NCBI GenBank assembly: GCA_046328575.1
Contig: JAXLWI010000011.1
Span: 16,891-80,890 of the forward strand
DNA length: 64,000 nt
Direction of reading: 5' to 3'
From: JAGOBP01 sp046328575
GTDB taxonomy: Bacteria > Chloroflexota > Anaerolineae > Fen-1058
Shown in pieces: positions 17,183 to 24,614 of the stretch. The number at the start of each line of letters is the position of its first letter. Position 1 is the first letter of the stretch. The notes under the pieces are model-generated. The model was not told the DNA's origin, ran no database searches, and saw only the letters and a program-made list of their open reading frames with translations. The translations under genes and the position numbers were made by a program.

Positions 17183-17222
17183 ACAACCCGATCGACCCAC
17201 TCGCCGATCGGGTTGTCTTTTT
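17183..17222 (+). terminator. Rho-independent terminator
   Basis: Perfect 12-bp stem ACAACCCGATCG (17183-17194) / CGATCGGGTTGT (17205-17216) followed by CTTTTT. It ends the 16711 gene; its descending arm and T-tract overlap the -35 of the next promoter. Confidence 0.93.
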
Positions 17223-17242
17223 GTCCCGAAATTCCGTATAAT
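17213..17242 (+). promoter_or_regulatory. Promoter of the aldo/keto reductase gene, overlapping the upstream terminator
   Basis: -10 TATAAT (17237-17242) with TTGTCT (17213-17218) 18 bases upstream as the -35, inside the terminator. ATG 17273 has AGGAGA nearby. Confidence 0.55.
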
Positions 17243-17272
17243 TCAAGCAGCCTCTCATCAGGAGATCAATCG

Positions 17273-18130
17273 ATGCTTCCACTTGCCCCATTTGGCCGCA
17301 CCGGTCACATCAGCACGCGCGCGATTTTCGGTGCAGCCGCGTTCTGGTCGCTCACTCAAGACGAAGCCAATGCCACGCTCGATCTAATTCTGGAGCGCGG
17401 CGTCAATCACATCGATACCGCCGCCAGTTACGGCGAGTCCGAGATGCGCCTTGGCCCGTGGTTGAAGCATCATCGCGATCAATTCTTCCTCGCCACCAAA
17501 ACCGAAGAGCGCACGAAACAGGGCGCGCGCGATTCGTTACACCGTTCGCTCGATCGGCTGCACACCGATCACGTCGATCTCTTTCAGATTCACAACCTCA
17601 GCGATCCACAAGAATGGGAGATCGCCCTTGGTCCCGGCGGCGCGCTGGAAGCCTTCATCGAAGCGCGCGAGCAAGGCTTGACGCGCTTCATCGGCGTCAC
17701 CGGTCATAGCTTGAATATTGCCGCGTTACACCTGCGCGCTCTGCACCGCTTCGACTTCGATTCGGTGTTGCTGCCGTACAGTTACATCTTGATGCAGAAT
17801 CCGCAGTACGCCGCCGATGTGAACGCTCTGCTGGCCCTCTGCGCCGAGCGGAACGTTGCAGTGCAGACCATCAAAGGCATCACGCAGGGACCGTGGCACG
17901 ATCGGCCGCGCACCCGCACGACGTGGTATGCGCCGCTGGAAGATCACCGGGCGCGCGAGCAGACTATCCATTGGATATTGGGTAATCCGCAAGTGTTTCT
18001 CAACACCGCGGGCGACATTCATCTGCTGCCCAGCGTCCTGGATGAAGTCGCCCGCTTTGAGACGCGCCCTAGCGACAACGTCATGCGCGAGTTAGTGACC
18101 GCGCAGGCGATGGAACCGTTGTTTGTGTAA
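17273..18130 (+). CDS. Aldo/keto reductase family oxidoreductase
   Basis: 285-residue TIM-barrel NAD(P)H oxidoreductase. The AKR catalytic tetrad can be read as Asp48 (HIDTAASYG), Tyr53, Lys76 (FLATKTEER) and His107 (LFQIHNLS). It has a full-length barrel, but the C-terminal cofactor loop is shorter than in classic AKR1 enzymes, which fits the bacterial YdjG/perakine-like subgroups. Substrate unknown. ATG 17273 is chosen from AGGAGA and the start of homology (LPLAPFGRTG); a longer frame from 17213 would run through the terminator. Confidence 0.88.
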   Translation: MLPLAPFGRTGHISTRAIFGAAAFWSLTQDEANATLDLILERGVNHIDTAASYGESEMRLGPWLKHHRDQFFLATKTEERTKQGARDSLHRSLDRLHTDHVDLFQIHNLSDPQEWEIALGPGGALEAFIEAREQGLTRFIGVTGHSLNIAALHLRALHRFDFDSVLLPYSYILMQNPQYAADVNALLALCAERNVAVQTIKGITQGPWHDRPRTRTTWYAPLEDHRAREQTIHWILGNPQVFLNTAGDIHLLPSVLDEVARFETRPSDNVMRELVTAQAMEPLFV

Positions 18131-18154
18131 ACGCTCAGAGAGGAGACAAGCAAA

Positions 18155-18619
18155 ATGGCTTACGAATTCTACGTCACCATCGAAGGCACTAAGCAAGGCA
18201 AGTTGAAAGGCGACAGCAAGAAGAAAGCCCACAAAGATGCCATCGTCGGGCTGGCCTTTGAATACGCCGTCACCTCGCCGCGCGATGCCGGTTCAGGTCA
18301 GGCCACCGGCAAGCGACAGCACAGCCCAATCGTGATCACTAAACGTTGGGGCGCAGCCACACCCCAGTTGTATCAGGCGCTGATAACGAATGAAGTGTTG
18401 AAATCAGTGCTCATTGAATTTGTGAAGGTAAACTCGGCGGGGAAGGAATACGTTTATCACACGATCAAATTGACCAACGCCGCTGTTGTTTCGATCGAAC
18501 AGTACGCCAATCCCGAAGATCGCGAACTTGAGGATGTTGCGTTTGTGTGCCAAAAGATCGAGATTGAGAACAAGGACGGCAAGACGATGGTCATCGACGA
18601 TTGGTATACCAACGCATGA
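18155..18619 (+). CDS. Solitary Hcp-family (type VI tube-like) protein
   Basis: 154 residues starting MAYEFYVTIEGTKQGKLKGD. It has the Hcp1 beta-barrel pattern: an N-terminal IEGxKQG strand, the long loop containing GQATGKRQHSPIVITKRWGAATPQLYQAL, and C-terminal strands EDVAFVCQKIEIENKDGKTMVIDDWY. In Proteobacteria Hcp hexamers form the type VI secretion tube. No other type VI gene (sheath, VgrG, ClpV, baseplate) is in the window, and such systems are not expected in a single-membrane cell. It may belong to an extracellular contractile structure or be a stand-alone ring protein. GAGGAGA precedes the ATG. Confidence 0.85.
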   Translation: MAYEFYVTIEGTKQGKLKGDSKKKAHKDAIVGLAFEYAVTSPRDAGSGQATGKRQHSPIVITKRWGAATPQLYQALITNEVLKSVLIEFVKVNSAGKEYVYHTIKLTNAAVVSIEQYANPEDRELEDVAFVCQKIEIENKDGKTMVIDDWYTNA

Positions 18620-18909
18620 AAATCCTGGCACTCGAACGCGATCAGTCCGGCTTAACCGATGCCGATTTTCAACCGCACCTGAAAGCCGAAGCCGCTCGCG
18701 CGTGGGAACTCCATCAGGACGGCGTTATCCGCGAGTTGTACTTCGATCCGCGTGAACACACCGCTGTATTGATGCTGGAATGCGCCAGCCTCGAAGACGC
18801 ACAGGCCGCGCTCGCCACTTTACCGCTGGTCGAGCACGGCCTGATCGAGTTTGAGTTGATTCCTCTAGTTCCCTATGACGGTTTCGCGCGATTGTTTGCG
18901 CCACTGTAG
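18616..18909 (+). CDS. Small ferredoxin-fold protein (muconolactone isomerase-like)
   Basis: 97 residues starting MKILALERDQSGLTDADFQPHLKAEAARAW. The beta-alpha-beta pattern with a central REHTAVLMLECASLEDAQAALATLPLV segment resembles the dimeric alpha+beta barrel / muconolactone isomerase-like superfamily. The start overlaps the hcp stop codon (ATGA at 18616-18619), so the two are translationally coupled. Enzymatic activity cannot be assigned. Confidence 0.7.
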   Translation: MKILALERDQSGLTDADFQPHLKAEAARAWELHQDGVIRELYFDPREHTAVLMLECASLEDAQAALATLPLVEHGLIEFELIPLVPYDGFARLFAPL

Positions 18910-18936
18910 CGGCAAACACGACCTCTGGTGTTACCC

Positions 18937-18989
18937 CGAGCAACGCGAGGAGTCTCTATGACTTTTGTGGAGACTTCTTGTTGCGCTCG
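18937..18989. repeat. Imperfect intergenic palindrome
   Basis: CGAGCAACGCGAGGAGTCTC and its imperfect complement GAGACTTCTTGTTGCGCTCG flank a 13-base loop. It lies between convergent genes (ends 18909 and 19022) and has no T-tract. It resembles dispersed repeat phrases found between genes in many bacterial genomes more than a terminator. Confidence 0.5.
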
Positions 18990-19021
18990 ATATGACACTG
19001 CCGCTCTTCACACTTCACTCA

Positions 19022-20152
19022 TCAATCCCCAAAACTAATTCCTAATTCTCTCGCCGTCAAAATCGTATCGCAATCGGGCGGGACGGTCTTCATGCGTCGC
19101 GTCGCCAATTCCAGCGGCACGTAGCGCACCGTCGGCGGATCGAGCGCCACCATCACGCCCGACTGCCCCTCGGCCAGGGCGCGCACTGCCGCGGCACCGA
19201 AGCGCAGCGACAACAATCGATCAAACGATGTGGGCGATCCACCGCGCAGCAAGTGGCCGAGCACTACATAGCGCGTTTCTTTGCCCGTCAAAGCCTGAAT
19301 CTCGGCGGCAACTTTTTCGCCGACGCCGCCGAGCCGTTCGGCCCGACCGACCTCGGTGGCGATAATCGACGTTTCGCCGCCGAGCGGCTTCGCGCCTTCG
19401 GCTACGACCACGATCGAGAACGGCCGACCCGCCCGATCGCGTTCTTCGATCTTCGCGGCCACCTTGTGCATATCGTAAGGAATTTCAGGAATCAGAATCA
19501 CATCCGCCGATCCGGCTACACCCGAATTCAACGCGATCCAGCCCGCGTAACGGCCCATCACTTCGACGACCATCACGCGCCGATGCGATTCGGTGGTCGT
19601 GTGCAGCCGATCGAGACATTCGTTCGCAAACGAGACGGCGGTATCAAACCCGAACGTAATCACCGTGCGATCGAGATCGTTGTCGATGGTCTTCGGCACG
19701 CCGATCACACGCACGCCCTTTTGCGCCAGCACGTTCGCAATGTGCAGCGAGCCGTCGCCGCCCACCGCGATCAGCGCGTCGATCTTGTGCCGCTTCAACT
19801 TGCGGATCAGTTCATCGGAGCGATCGATCTCTTTGACGTTGCCGCGTTTATCCGTCACCGGGAACTTTAATGGATTGCCGCGATTCGTCGTACCGAGGAT
19901 CGTGCCGCCTTGATGTGTAATGCCGCGCACGCGATCACGTGTCAGGTGAATCAACTCGCCGTCGGGATAATTCTCTGGATTCAGCAGACTGTGATAGCCG
20001 TCGCGGATTCCCACGACCTCCCAGCCGCGATTGAGCGCGGCCAACGTCGCGGCGCGAATTACCGCGTTGAGGCCGGGCGCATCGCCGCCGCCGGTATTGA
20101 TGGCAATCCGTCGAATGTCGCTGTTTGCCTTTCGGGTTCGCTTTGCTGACAT
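19022..20152 (-). CDS. pfkA: 6-phosphofructokinase, mixed-substrate group III type
   Basis: 376-residue glycolytic kinase converting fructose 6-phosphate to the 1,6-bisphosphate. Core motifs are INTGGGDAPGLNAVIRA, AVGGDGSL, GVPKTIDNDLDRT, EVMGRYAGWIAL and GHLLRGGSPTSFDR. The two positions used to predict the donor are Gly in GGDGS (ATP-like) and Lys in PKTIDND (PPi-like), the combination of group III enzymes. The start at 20152 is set by GGAGGAG upstream; an in-frame extension to 20212 has no support. It is divergent from the UvrD-like helicase gene. Confidence 0.92.
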   Translation of the reverse strand: MSAKRTRKANSDIRRIAINTGGGDAPGLNAVIRAATLAALNRGWEVVGIRDGYHSLLNPENYPDGELIHLTRDRVRGITHQGGTILGTTNRGNPLKFPVTDKRGNVKEIDRSDELIRKLKRHKIDALIAVGGDGSLHIANVLAQKGVRVIGVPKTIDNDLDRTVITFGFDTAVSFANECLDRLHTTTESHRRVMVVEVMGRYAGWIALNSGVAGSADVILIPEIPYDMHKVAAKIEERDRAGRPFSIVVVAEGAKPLGGETSIIATEVGRAERLGGVGEKVAAEIQALTGKETRYVVLGHLLRGGSPTSFDRLLSLRFGAAAVRALAEGQSGVMVALDPPTVRYVPLELATRRMKTVPPDCDTILTARELGISFGD

Positions 20153-20287
20153 TTGACACACTCCTCCGCGAATCCACACGAATCTGCGCGAATAAACTCT
20201 GCCTGCGCCCATTGTATCATCGTCTCATCTGCGTGTATAATCTTTGAACCGAGACGAAAATCCAAAGTCAGAAATCTAAAATCAGAA
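20153..20287. other. Divergent intergenic region with promoter and repeat phrases
   Basis: Between pfkA and the helicase. On the plus strand TATAAT lies at 20236-20241 with a weak TTGTAT (20212-20217) 18 bases upstream. On the minus strand TACAAT overlaps 20213-20218. Two quasi-repetitive phrases occur: CCGCGAATCCACACGAATCTGCGCGAATA, here 20166-20194, and a run of AATCCAAAGTCAGAAATCT-like words at 20258-20287 just before the helicase ATG, which lacks a ribosome site. Confidence 0.5.
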
Positions 20288-22579
20288 ATGCCTTTCACGC
20301 CGCGCTCCGATCAATCTCAACTACTCTCGTTCGTCGAAACCGGCGGACGCATGGGTGTATCGGCGGTGCCAGGCAGCGGCAAGACGCACATCCTGTCCTA
20401 CCTCGCCGCGGAGTTGGTGCGCGCCAAGGTGCACGACGACGAAGAAGTCCTCATCGTCACCTTCGCCAACAGCGCCGTCGATAACTTTGCGCGCCGCATT
20501 CGCGAGTTCCTGCAACGCAATGAACGCTCGTTACTGCCCGAAGTCGGCTATCGCGTGCGCACGCTGCACGGCTTGGCCCACGACATTCTGCGCGAGCGCC
20601 CTGCTCTGTTAGGGTTACCCGAAGACTTCGACATCGTCGACGAACGCGTATCCGATCAACTCTTGCGTGACATCACGACTAACTGGGTCAAAGCCAATCC
20701 GCTGATGTTTGAAGCGTTTGCCGATCCGACACTGGAAGACAATCGGCGCAAGTGGCTAGCGCGTGAGAAATGGCCCGAACTCGCCCAAGCCATCGCTCGA
20801 TCGTTCATTCGCCGCGCCAAAGATCGCCAACTCACGCCGAGCGCCGTGCGCGAAGCGCTGCCCGCTTTCGACGGCGCGTGGTCGATCGGTGCGATGTGCC
20901 TCGACATTTACGATTCATACGAGCGCGGCTTGCGCTATCGCGGCGGCATCGACTTCGACGATCTGATCCGCCTCGCGTTGACTGGCTTGCAAACCGATCG
21001 GCAATTGCTCGATCGCTTGCGCGCCCGCTGGCCGTACATTCTCGAAGACGAAGCGCAAGACTCCAGTTATCTGCAAGAGCAGATCTTGCGTCTGCTCACC
21101 GAACGCGGCAACTGGGTGCGCGTCGGCGATCCTAATCAATCGATCAACACCACGTTCACCACGTCGAGCATTCGCTTCTTGAATCAATTCCTCACGGAAC
21201 CAGATGTGCGTGAAGTCCCGATCGTCTATTCGGGCCGATCGACCCAGCGCGTGATCGATCTCGCCAACTACCTGATCGATTGGACAATCACGGAACACCC
21301 TAACCGCGAGGTGCGCGCCAATGCGTTTCGATCGCAACACATCGAACCGGTGCTACCCGGCGAGCCGCAACCCAACCCGATCGATCTGACCGACTACACG
21401 GTGACGTTATACAACGAAGGACTATCGCCAGAACGCGAACTGGATCTCGTCGTAAAATCGATCGGGCGGTGGCTACCCCAACATTCCGATTGGACTTGCG
21501 CGGTTCTCGTTCCCGACAATCAACGCGGCTTCAAAATTAGCGAGGCGCTGGAAGCCGCCGAAATCCCGCACGACGATATGCTCCGCAGCACCGCCGATAC
21601 TCGCGCCGCCGCGAAAGCGTTGGGGCATGTGCTGCGTTATCTCGCCGCGCCGTTGTCCGGCCCACTGCTGGCGCAAGCCTATCGTGTCATGTGCACGCGC
21701 TTCGACGAAGACACTGACGCCGAGGATGATGAATCGCTGGACGCGATGCGCAAAGCCGTGTCGAACGGCCTGCGCCGCTGCGATAAAGTTGAAGCGTACT
21801 TGTGGCCACGGCTTGATCTGGATTGGCTGGCTGATTACAAGCCAGCCCGCGAAGACCCGGCGATCCGATCAGAGTTACTTGATTTTCGCGCAACGATTAC
21901 GCGCTGGCTCGAAGCGAGCAACCAACTCCCGATCGATCAATTAGTCCTGACGATCTCGCAAGACCTGTATCAAACGGTCGATCTGGACAAAGCCGCGCGC
22001 GATCTGGCGTTGGCACATAAGTTGGCGGTGGTGCTGCGTCAGATCGCCAACGAACATGGTGAGTATCGATTGCCTGATCTCGCCGCCGAACTCGATCGGG
22101 TGGCGAGCAACCAACAGCGTTTCATCGGCTTTGGCGAAGACGATCTCGGCTTCAAGCCAACGCCGGGGCGTGTGACCGTCGCCACGATGCACAAAGCCAA
22201 AGGGCTGGAATGGGATCGCGTCTACTTACTCGGCGTGAATAACTACGACTTTCCATCGGCGGAAGCGCATGATACCTATCGCGGCGAAACGTGGTACATC
22301 CGCGACAGGTTGAATCTGGAAGCCGAGGCCGTAGCGCAGGTTGAAGCCGCGGCCAATCACGACGATTATCTACTGGGCGTTGCCACGCACAAAGCGCGGC
22401 TTGATTACGTGGAAGAGCGCCTGCGGCTGTTGTACGTCGGCATCACTCGTTCCACCCGCGAGCTGATCCTGACCTGGAACACCGGCCGCCTTGACAACGC
22501 GCCGTCGCAACCCGCCGCGCCATTTCTGGCGCTATATACATTTCTCGAAAACAGAAAGGCCGATGGCGTGACACGATGA
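20288..22579 (+). CDS. UvrD/PcrA-like superfamily 1 DNA helicase
   Basis: 764 residues. Helicase motifs in order: Q-motif region TPRSDQSQLLSF, Walker A SAVPGSGKTHIL (about 25-36), motif Ia VTFANSAVDNFARRI, a Walker B-type YILEDEAQDSSYLQ, motif III VGDPNQSIN, motif V TMHKAKGLEWDRVYLLG, motif VI RLRLLYVGITRSTREL. All key residues are present, so it should be an active 3'-5' translocase. It is followed 90 bases downstream by an iron-sulfur PD-(D/E)XK nuclease, giving a two-subunit helicase/nuclease arrangement reminiscent of AddAB. The ATG at 20288 is used; upstream sequence in frame is repeat-like and not protein-like. Confidence 0.9.
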   Translation: MPFTPRSDQSQLLSFVETGGRMGVSAVPGSGKTHILSYLAAELVRAKVHDDEEVLIVTFANSAVDNFARRIREFLQRNERSLLPEVGYRVRTLHGLAHDILRERPALLGLPEDFDIVDERVSDQLLRDITTNWVKANPLMFEAFADPTLEDNRRKWLAREKWPELAQAIARSFIRRAKDRQLTPSAVREALPAFDGAWSIGAMCLDIYDSYERGLRYRGGIDFDDLIRLALTGLQTDRQLLDRLRARWPYILEDEAQDSSYLQEQILRLLTERGNWVRVGDPNQSINTTFTTSSIRFLNQFLTEPDVREVPIVYSGRSTQRVIDLANYLIDWTITEHPNREVRANAFRSQHIEPVLPGEPQPNPIDLTDYTVTLYNEGLSPERELDLVVKSIGRWLPQHSDWTCAVLVPDNQRGFKISEALEAAEIPHDDMLRSTADTRAAAKALGHVLRYLAAPLSGPLLAQAYRVMCTRFDEDTDAEDDESLDAMRKAVSNGLRRCDKVEAYLWPRLDLDWLADYKPAREDPAIRSELLDFRATITRWLEASNQLPIDQLVLTISQDLYQTVDLDKAARDLALAHKLAVVLRQIANEHGEYRLPDLAAELDRVASNQQRFIGFGEDDLGFKPTPGRVTVATMHKAKGLEWDRVYLLGVNNYDFPSAEAHDTYRGETWYIRDRLNLEAEAVAQVEAAANHDDYLLGVATHKARLDYVEERLRLLYVGITRSTRELILTWNTGRLDNAPSQPAAPFLALYTFLENRKADGVTR

Positions 22580-22581
22580 AG

Positions 22582-22661
22582 AGATGACAAGATGATCTCT
22601 TAAGAGGCGTCATCTTGTCACCTTGTCATCGTCCGCGCACCGCGCGGCGTCATCCTGTCAT
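22582..22661. repeat. Intergenic hairpin with repeated GTCATC-TGTCA words
   Basis: TGACAAGATGA (22585-22595) and TCATCTTGTCA (22610-22620) form an 11-bp stem around a TCTCTTAAGAGG-containing loop. The words TTGTCA/CTGTCA recur to 22661. The element separates the helicase and nuclease genes. Confidence 0.6.
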
Positions 22662-22669
22662 AGACAAAA

Positions 22670-23479
22670 GTGCCACTATCAGCCAACTTCCAATTCTCAC
22701 AAGCCAGCCTGTCCGACTACGCCGATTGCGCGCGACGGTTTCAACTGCGCTATCTATTGGAACAGGCCTGGCCAGCCGTCGAAGCCGAACCGATCCTCGA
22801 ACGCGAACGATTGATGGCGTTGGGGCAACGTTTCCACAAGTTGATTCAACAGCACGCCGAAGGCTTACCCGTTGAACAACTGACCGCCTCGCTCAACGAC
22901 GCTGAGCTCATCCGCTGGTGGGATCAGTATCAACGCGCGTTGAGCACGACACTGCGCGATCTGCCCGCCAATCGCCGCGCCGAGGTAGCGTTGACCATGC
23001 CGATCGCGCAGCGCTACCGTCTTGTCGCGCACTGCGATCTGATCGCCGCCGATGACGATCGCGTGGTCATCGTCGATTGGAAGACCGAGCATCGACGCGC
23101 CACCCGCGAGCAGCTGCTGAATCGCCTGCAAACACGCGTTTATCGCTACGTCGTCACCGAAGTTTTGCAACGTGCGCCCGGCACTGTCTCGATGATCTAC
23201 TGGTTTGCCGAATATCCCGATCAGCCTGAAGTGCTGCCATACGACGCCGCGCAGCACGCCGCCGATCATCAATACTTCGCAGGGGTAATCGCCGAGATTG
23301 AAGCGCGCGCGATGCGGGATGGCGAATGGGACAAGACACCTAACGATCGTAAGTGCGCCTACTGCACTTATCGCTCGTTGTGCGATCGCGGCACAGTGGC
23401 GGGTGTAATTCAGGCCAGTGACGAAGACGATCTTGAAATCGAAGTGCGGCTGGAAGATGTCGATGAAATCGCGTACTGA
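22670..23479 (+). CDS. Cas4/AddB-type PD-(D/E)XK nuclease with Fe-S cysteines
   Basis: 269 residues, starting at a GTG. RecB-type nuclease motifs: GQRFHKLIQ, HCDLIAADDD (Asp), VVIVDWKTEH (D-x-K) and LQTRVYRYVV (QxxxY). One cysteine near the N-terminus (YADCARRFQLRY) and three near the C-terminus (KCAYCTYRSLC) match the four-cysteine 4Fe-4S staple of AddB/Cas4 nucleases. The C-terminus is acidic. There are no CRISPR genes nearby, so a repair role with the adjacent UvrD-like helicase is more likely than spacer acquisition. Confidence 0.85.
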   Translation: MPLSANFQFSQASLSDYADCARRFQLRYLLEQAWPAVEAEPILERERLMALGQRFHKLIQQHAEGLPVEQLTASLNDAELIRWWDQYQRALSTTLRDLPANRRAEVALTMPIAQRYRLVAHCDLIAADDDRVVIVDWKTEHRRATREQLLNRLQTRVYRYVVTEVLQRAPGTVSMIYWFAEYPDQPEVLPYDAAQHAADHQYFAGVIAEIEARAMRDGEWDKTPNDRKCAYCTYRSLCDRGTVAGVIQASDEDDLEIEVRLEDVDEIAY

Positions 23480-23497
23480 ACGGCTTAGGGGGCTGGT

Positions 23498-24607
23498 ATG
23501 CTGAGGGGCATGGGCAACGGCGTGCGTCGCGGCGTCAAACGCGTCGACGCTGAACGTTATCTGTTGTGGATGCTGCTGAGTTTCGCTGGCTCGGTGGTGC
23601 TGACGCGCGTCTATCTTCAACTGACGGGCTTTCCACAGCTCGGCAGCGGCGATTTGCACATCGCGCATCTGTTGTGGGGTGGTCTGCTGCTTTTCATCGG
23701 CGCTTTACTGATGTTGACACTGGCTAACCGTTGGGTGTTTAGGCTGAGTGCCATTCTCAGCGGCGTCGGCGTCGGTCTGTTCATCGACGAAGTAGGCAAG
23801 TTCATCACCAAAACCAACGACTATTTTTATCCGGCGGCCGCGCCGATCATCTATAGTTTCTTCCTGCTGACCGTGCTGCTCTATTTTCAAGTTCGACGCC
23901 ACAACGCCCGAGACGCCCGCAGCGAGTTGTACCAAGTCTTTGAATACCTGACCGAAGTCATTGATGAGGATATGGACGAAGTTGAGCGTGCCGCGATCGA
24001 ATCACGTCTGCAGCGTGTGGTCGGCCGCGATATTTATCCAGATCAAGTAAAGCTGGCGTCTGTGCTACTGGACTTCATTCGTTCCAGCGATCTGCACGTT
24101 GTGCAGCATCCCGTCAATCGCCTGGAACGTTGGTTACTTCAATTGCAGAAATTTGAGGCTAAGTGGATCAATCGGCGCTTGGCGCGCGGCGTGATCGTCG
24201 TTGGTCTCATCGCATTCGGCGCCCTGGCCGCCATTGATCTAGGCCCGATCGTGCGTGCCATCTTTTCGCCCGACTTCGCCACTCAACTGAACAGCGCCAT
24301 CGTCAGCGCCGGATTGGTCAAGAGCGCCAACGGTCTGCTCTGGTACATTGCGCGCCAAACGCTGGAAGGCATTGTTGGCGTGATGTTGTTGACGAGCGCA
24401 GGCCTGCTGGCTACCCGACGCGAGCAAGTCGGTTTGACGTTGGGCTATTTCGGCTTGCTGTTGTATCTGTTGACCGTGAATTTCTTAATCCTCTATTTCG
24501 ATCAGTTCACGACGATTCTGGCTACCGTCGCGCAGTTTGGCCTGTTGCTGGCCATGATGCGCTATCGACATCGCTATTTAACGGCTTCATTGCCCACACA
24601 TCGCTAA
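23498..24607 (+). CDS. Polytopic membrane protein, hypothetical
   Basis: 369 residues with about eight hydrophobic helices in two groups (roughly 24-130 and 225-355) separated by a charged cytoplasmic region (EYLTEVIDEDMDEVERAAIESRL). Distinctive segments are GDLHIAHLLWGGLLLFIGALL and GVGLFIDEVGKFIT. No transporter or enzyme family recognised. It begins 18 bases after the nuclease gene and ends 7 bases before recJ, so it is in the same operon. Confidence 0.65.
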   Translation: MLRGMGNGVRRGVKRVDAERYLLWMLLSFAGSVVLTRVYLQLTGFPQLGSGDLHIAHLLWGGLLLFIGALLMLTLANRWVFRLSAILSGVGVGLFIDEVGKFITKTNDYFYPAAAPIIYSFFLLTVLLYFQVRRHNARDARSELYQVFEYLTEVIDEDMDEVERAAIESRLQRVVGRDIYPDQVKLASVLLDFIRSSDLHVVQHPVNRLERWLLQLQKFEAKWINRRLARGVIVVGLIAFGALAAIDLGPIVRAIFSPDFATQLNSAIVSAGLVKSANGLLWYIARQTLEGIVGVMLLTSAGLLATRREQVGLTLGYFGLLLYLLTVNFLILYFDQFTTILATVAQFGLLLAMMRYRHRYLTASLPTHR

Positions 24608-24614
24608 TCCAATC

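Noticed and set aside
22670..23479. Cas4 of a CRISPR system
   Set aside because: The nuclease has Cas4-like cysteines, but there is no CRISPR array or other cas gene; linkage to a UvrD-like helicase fits repair better.
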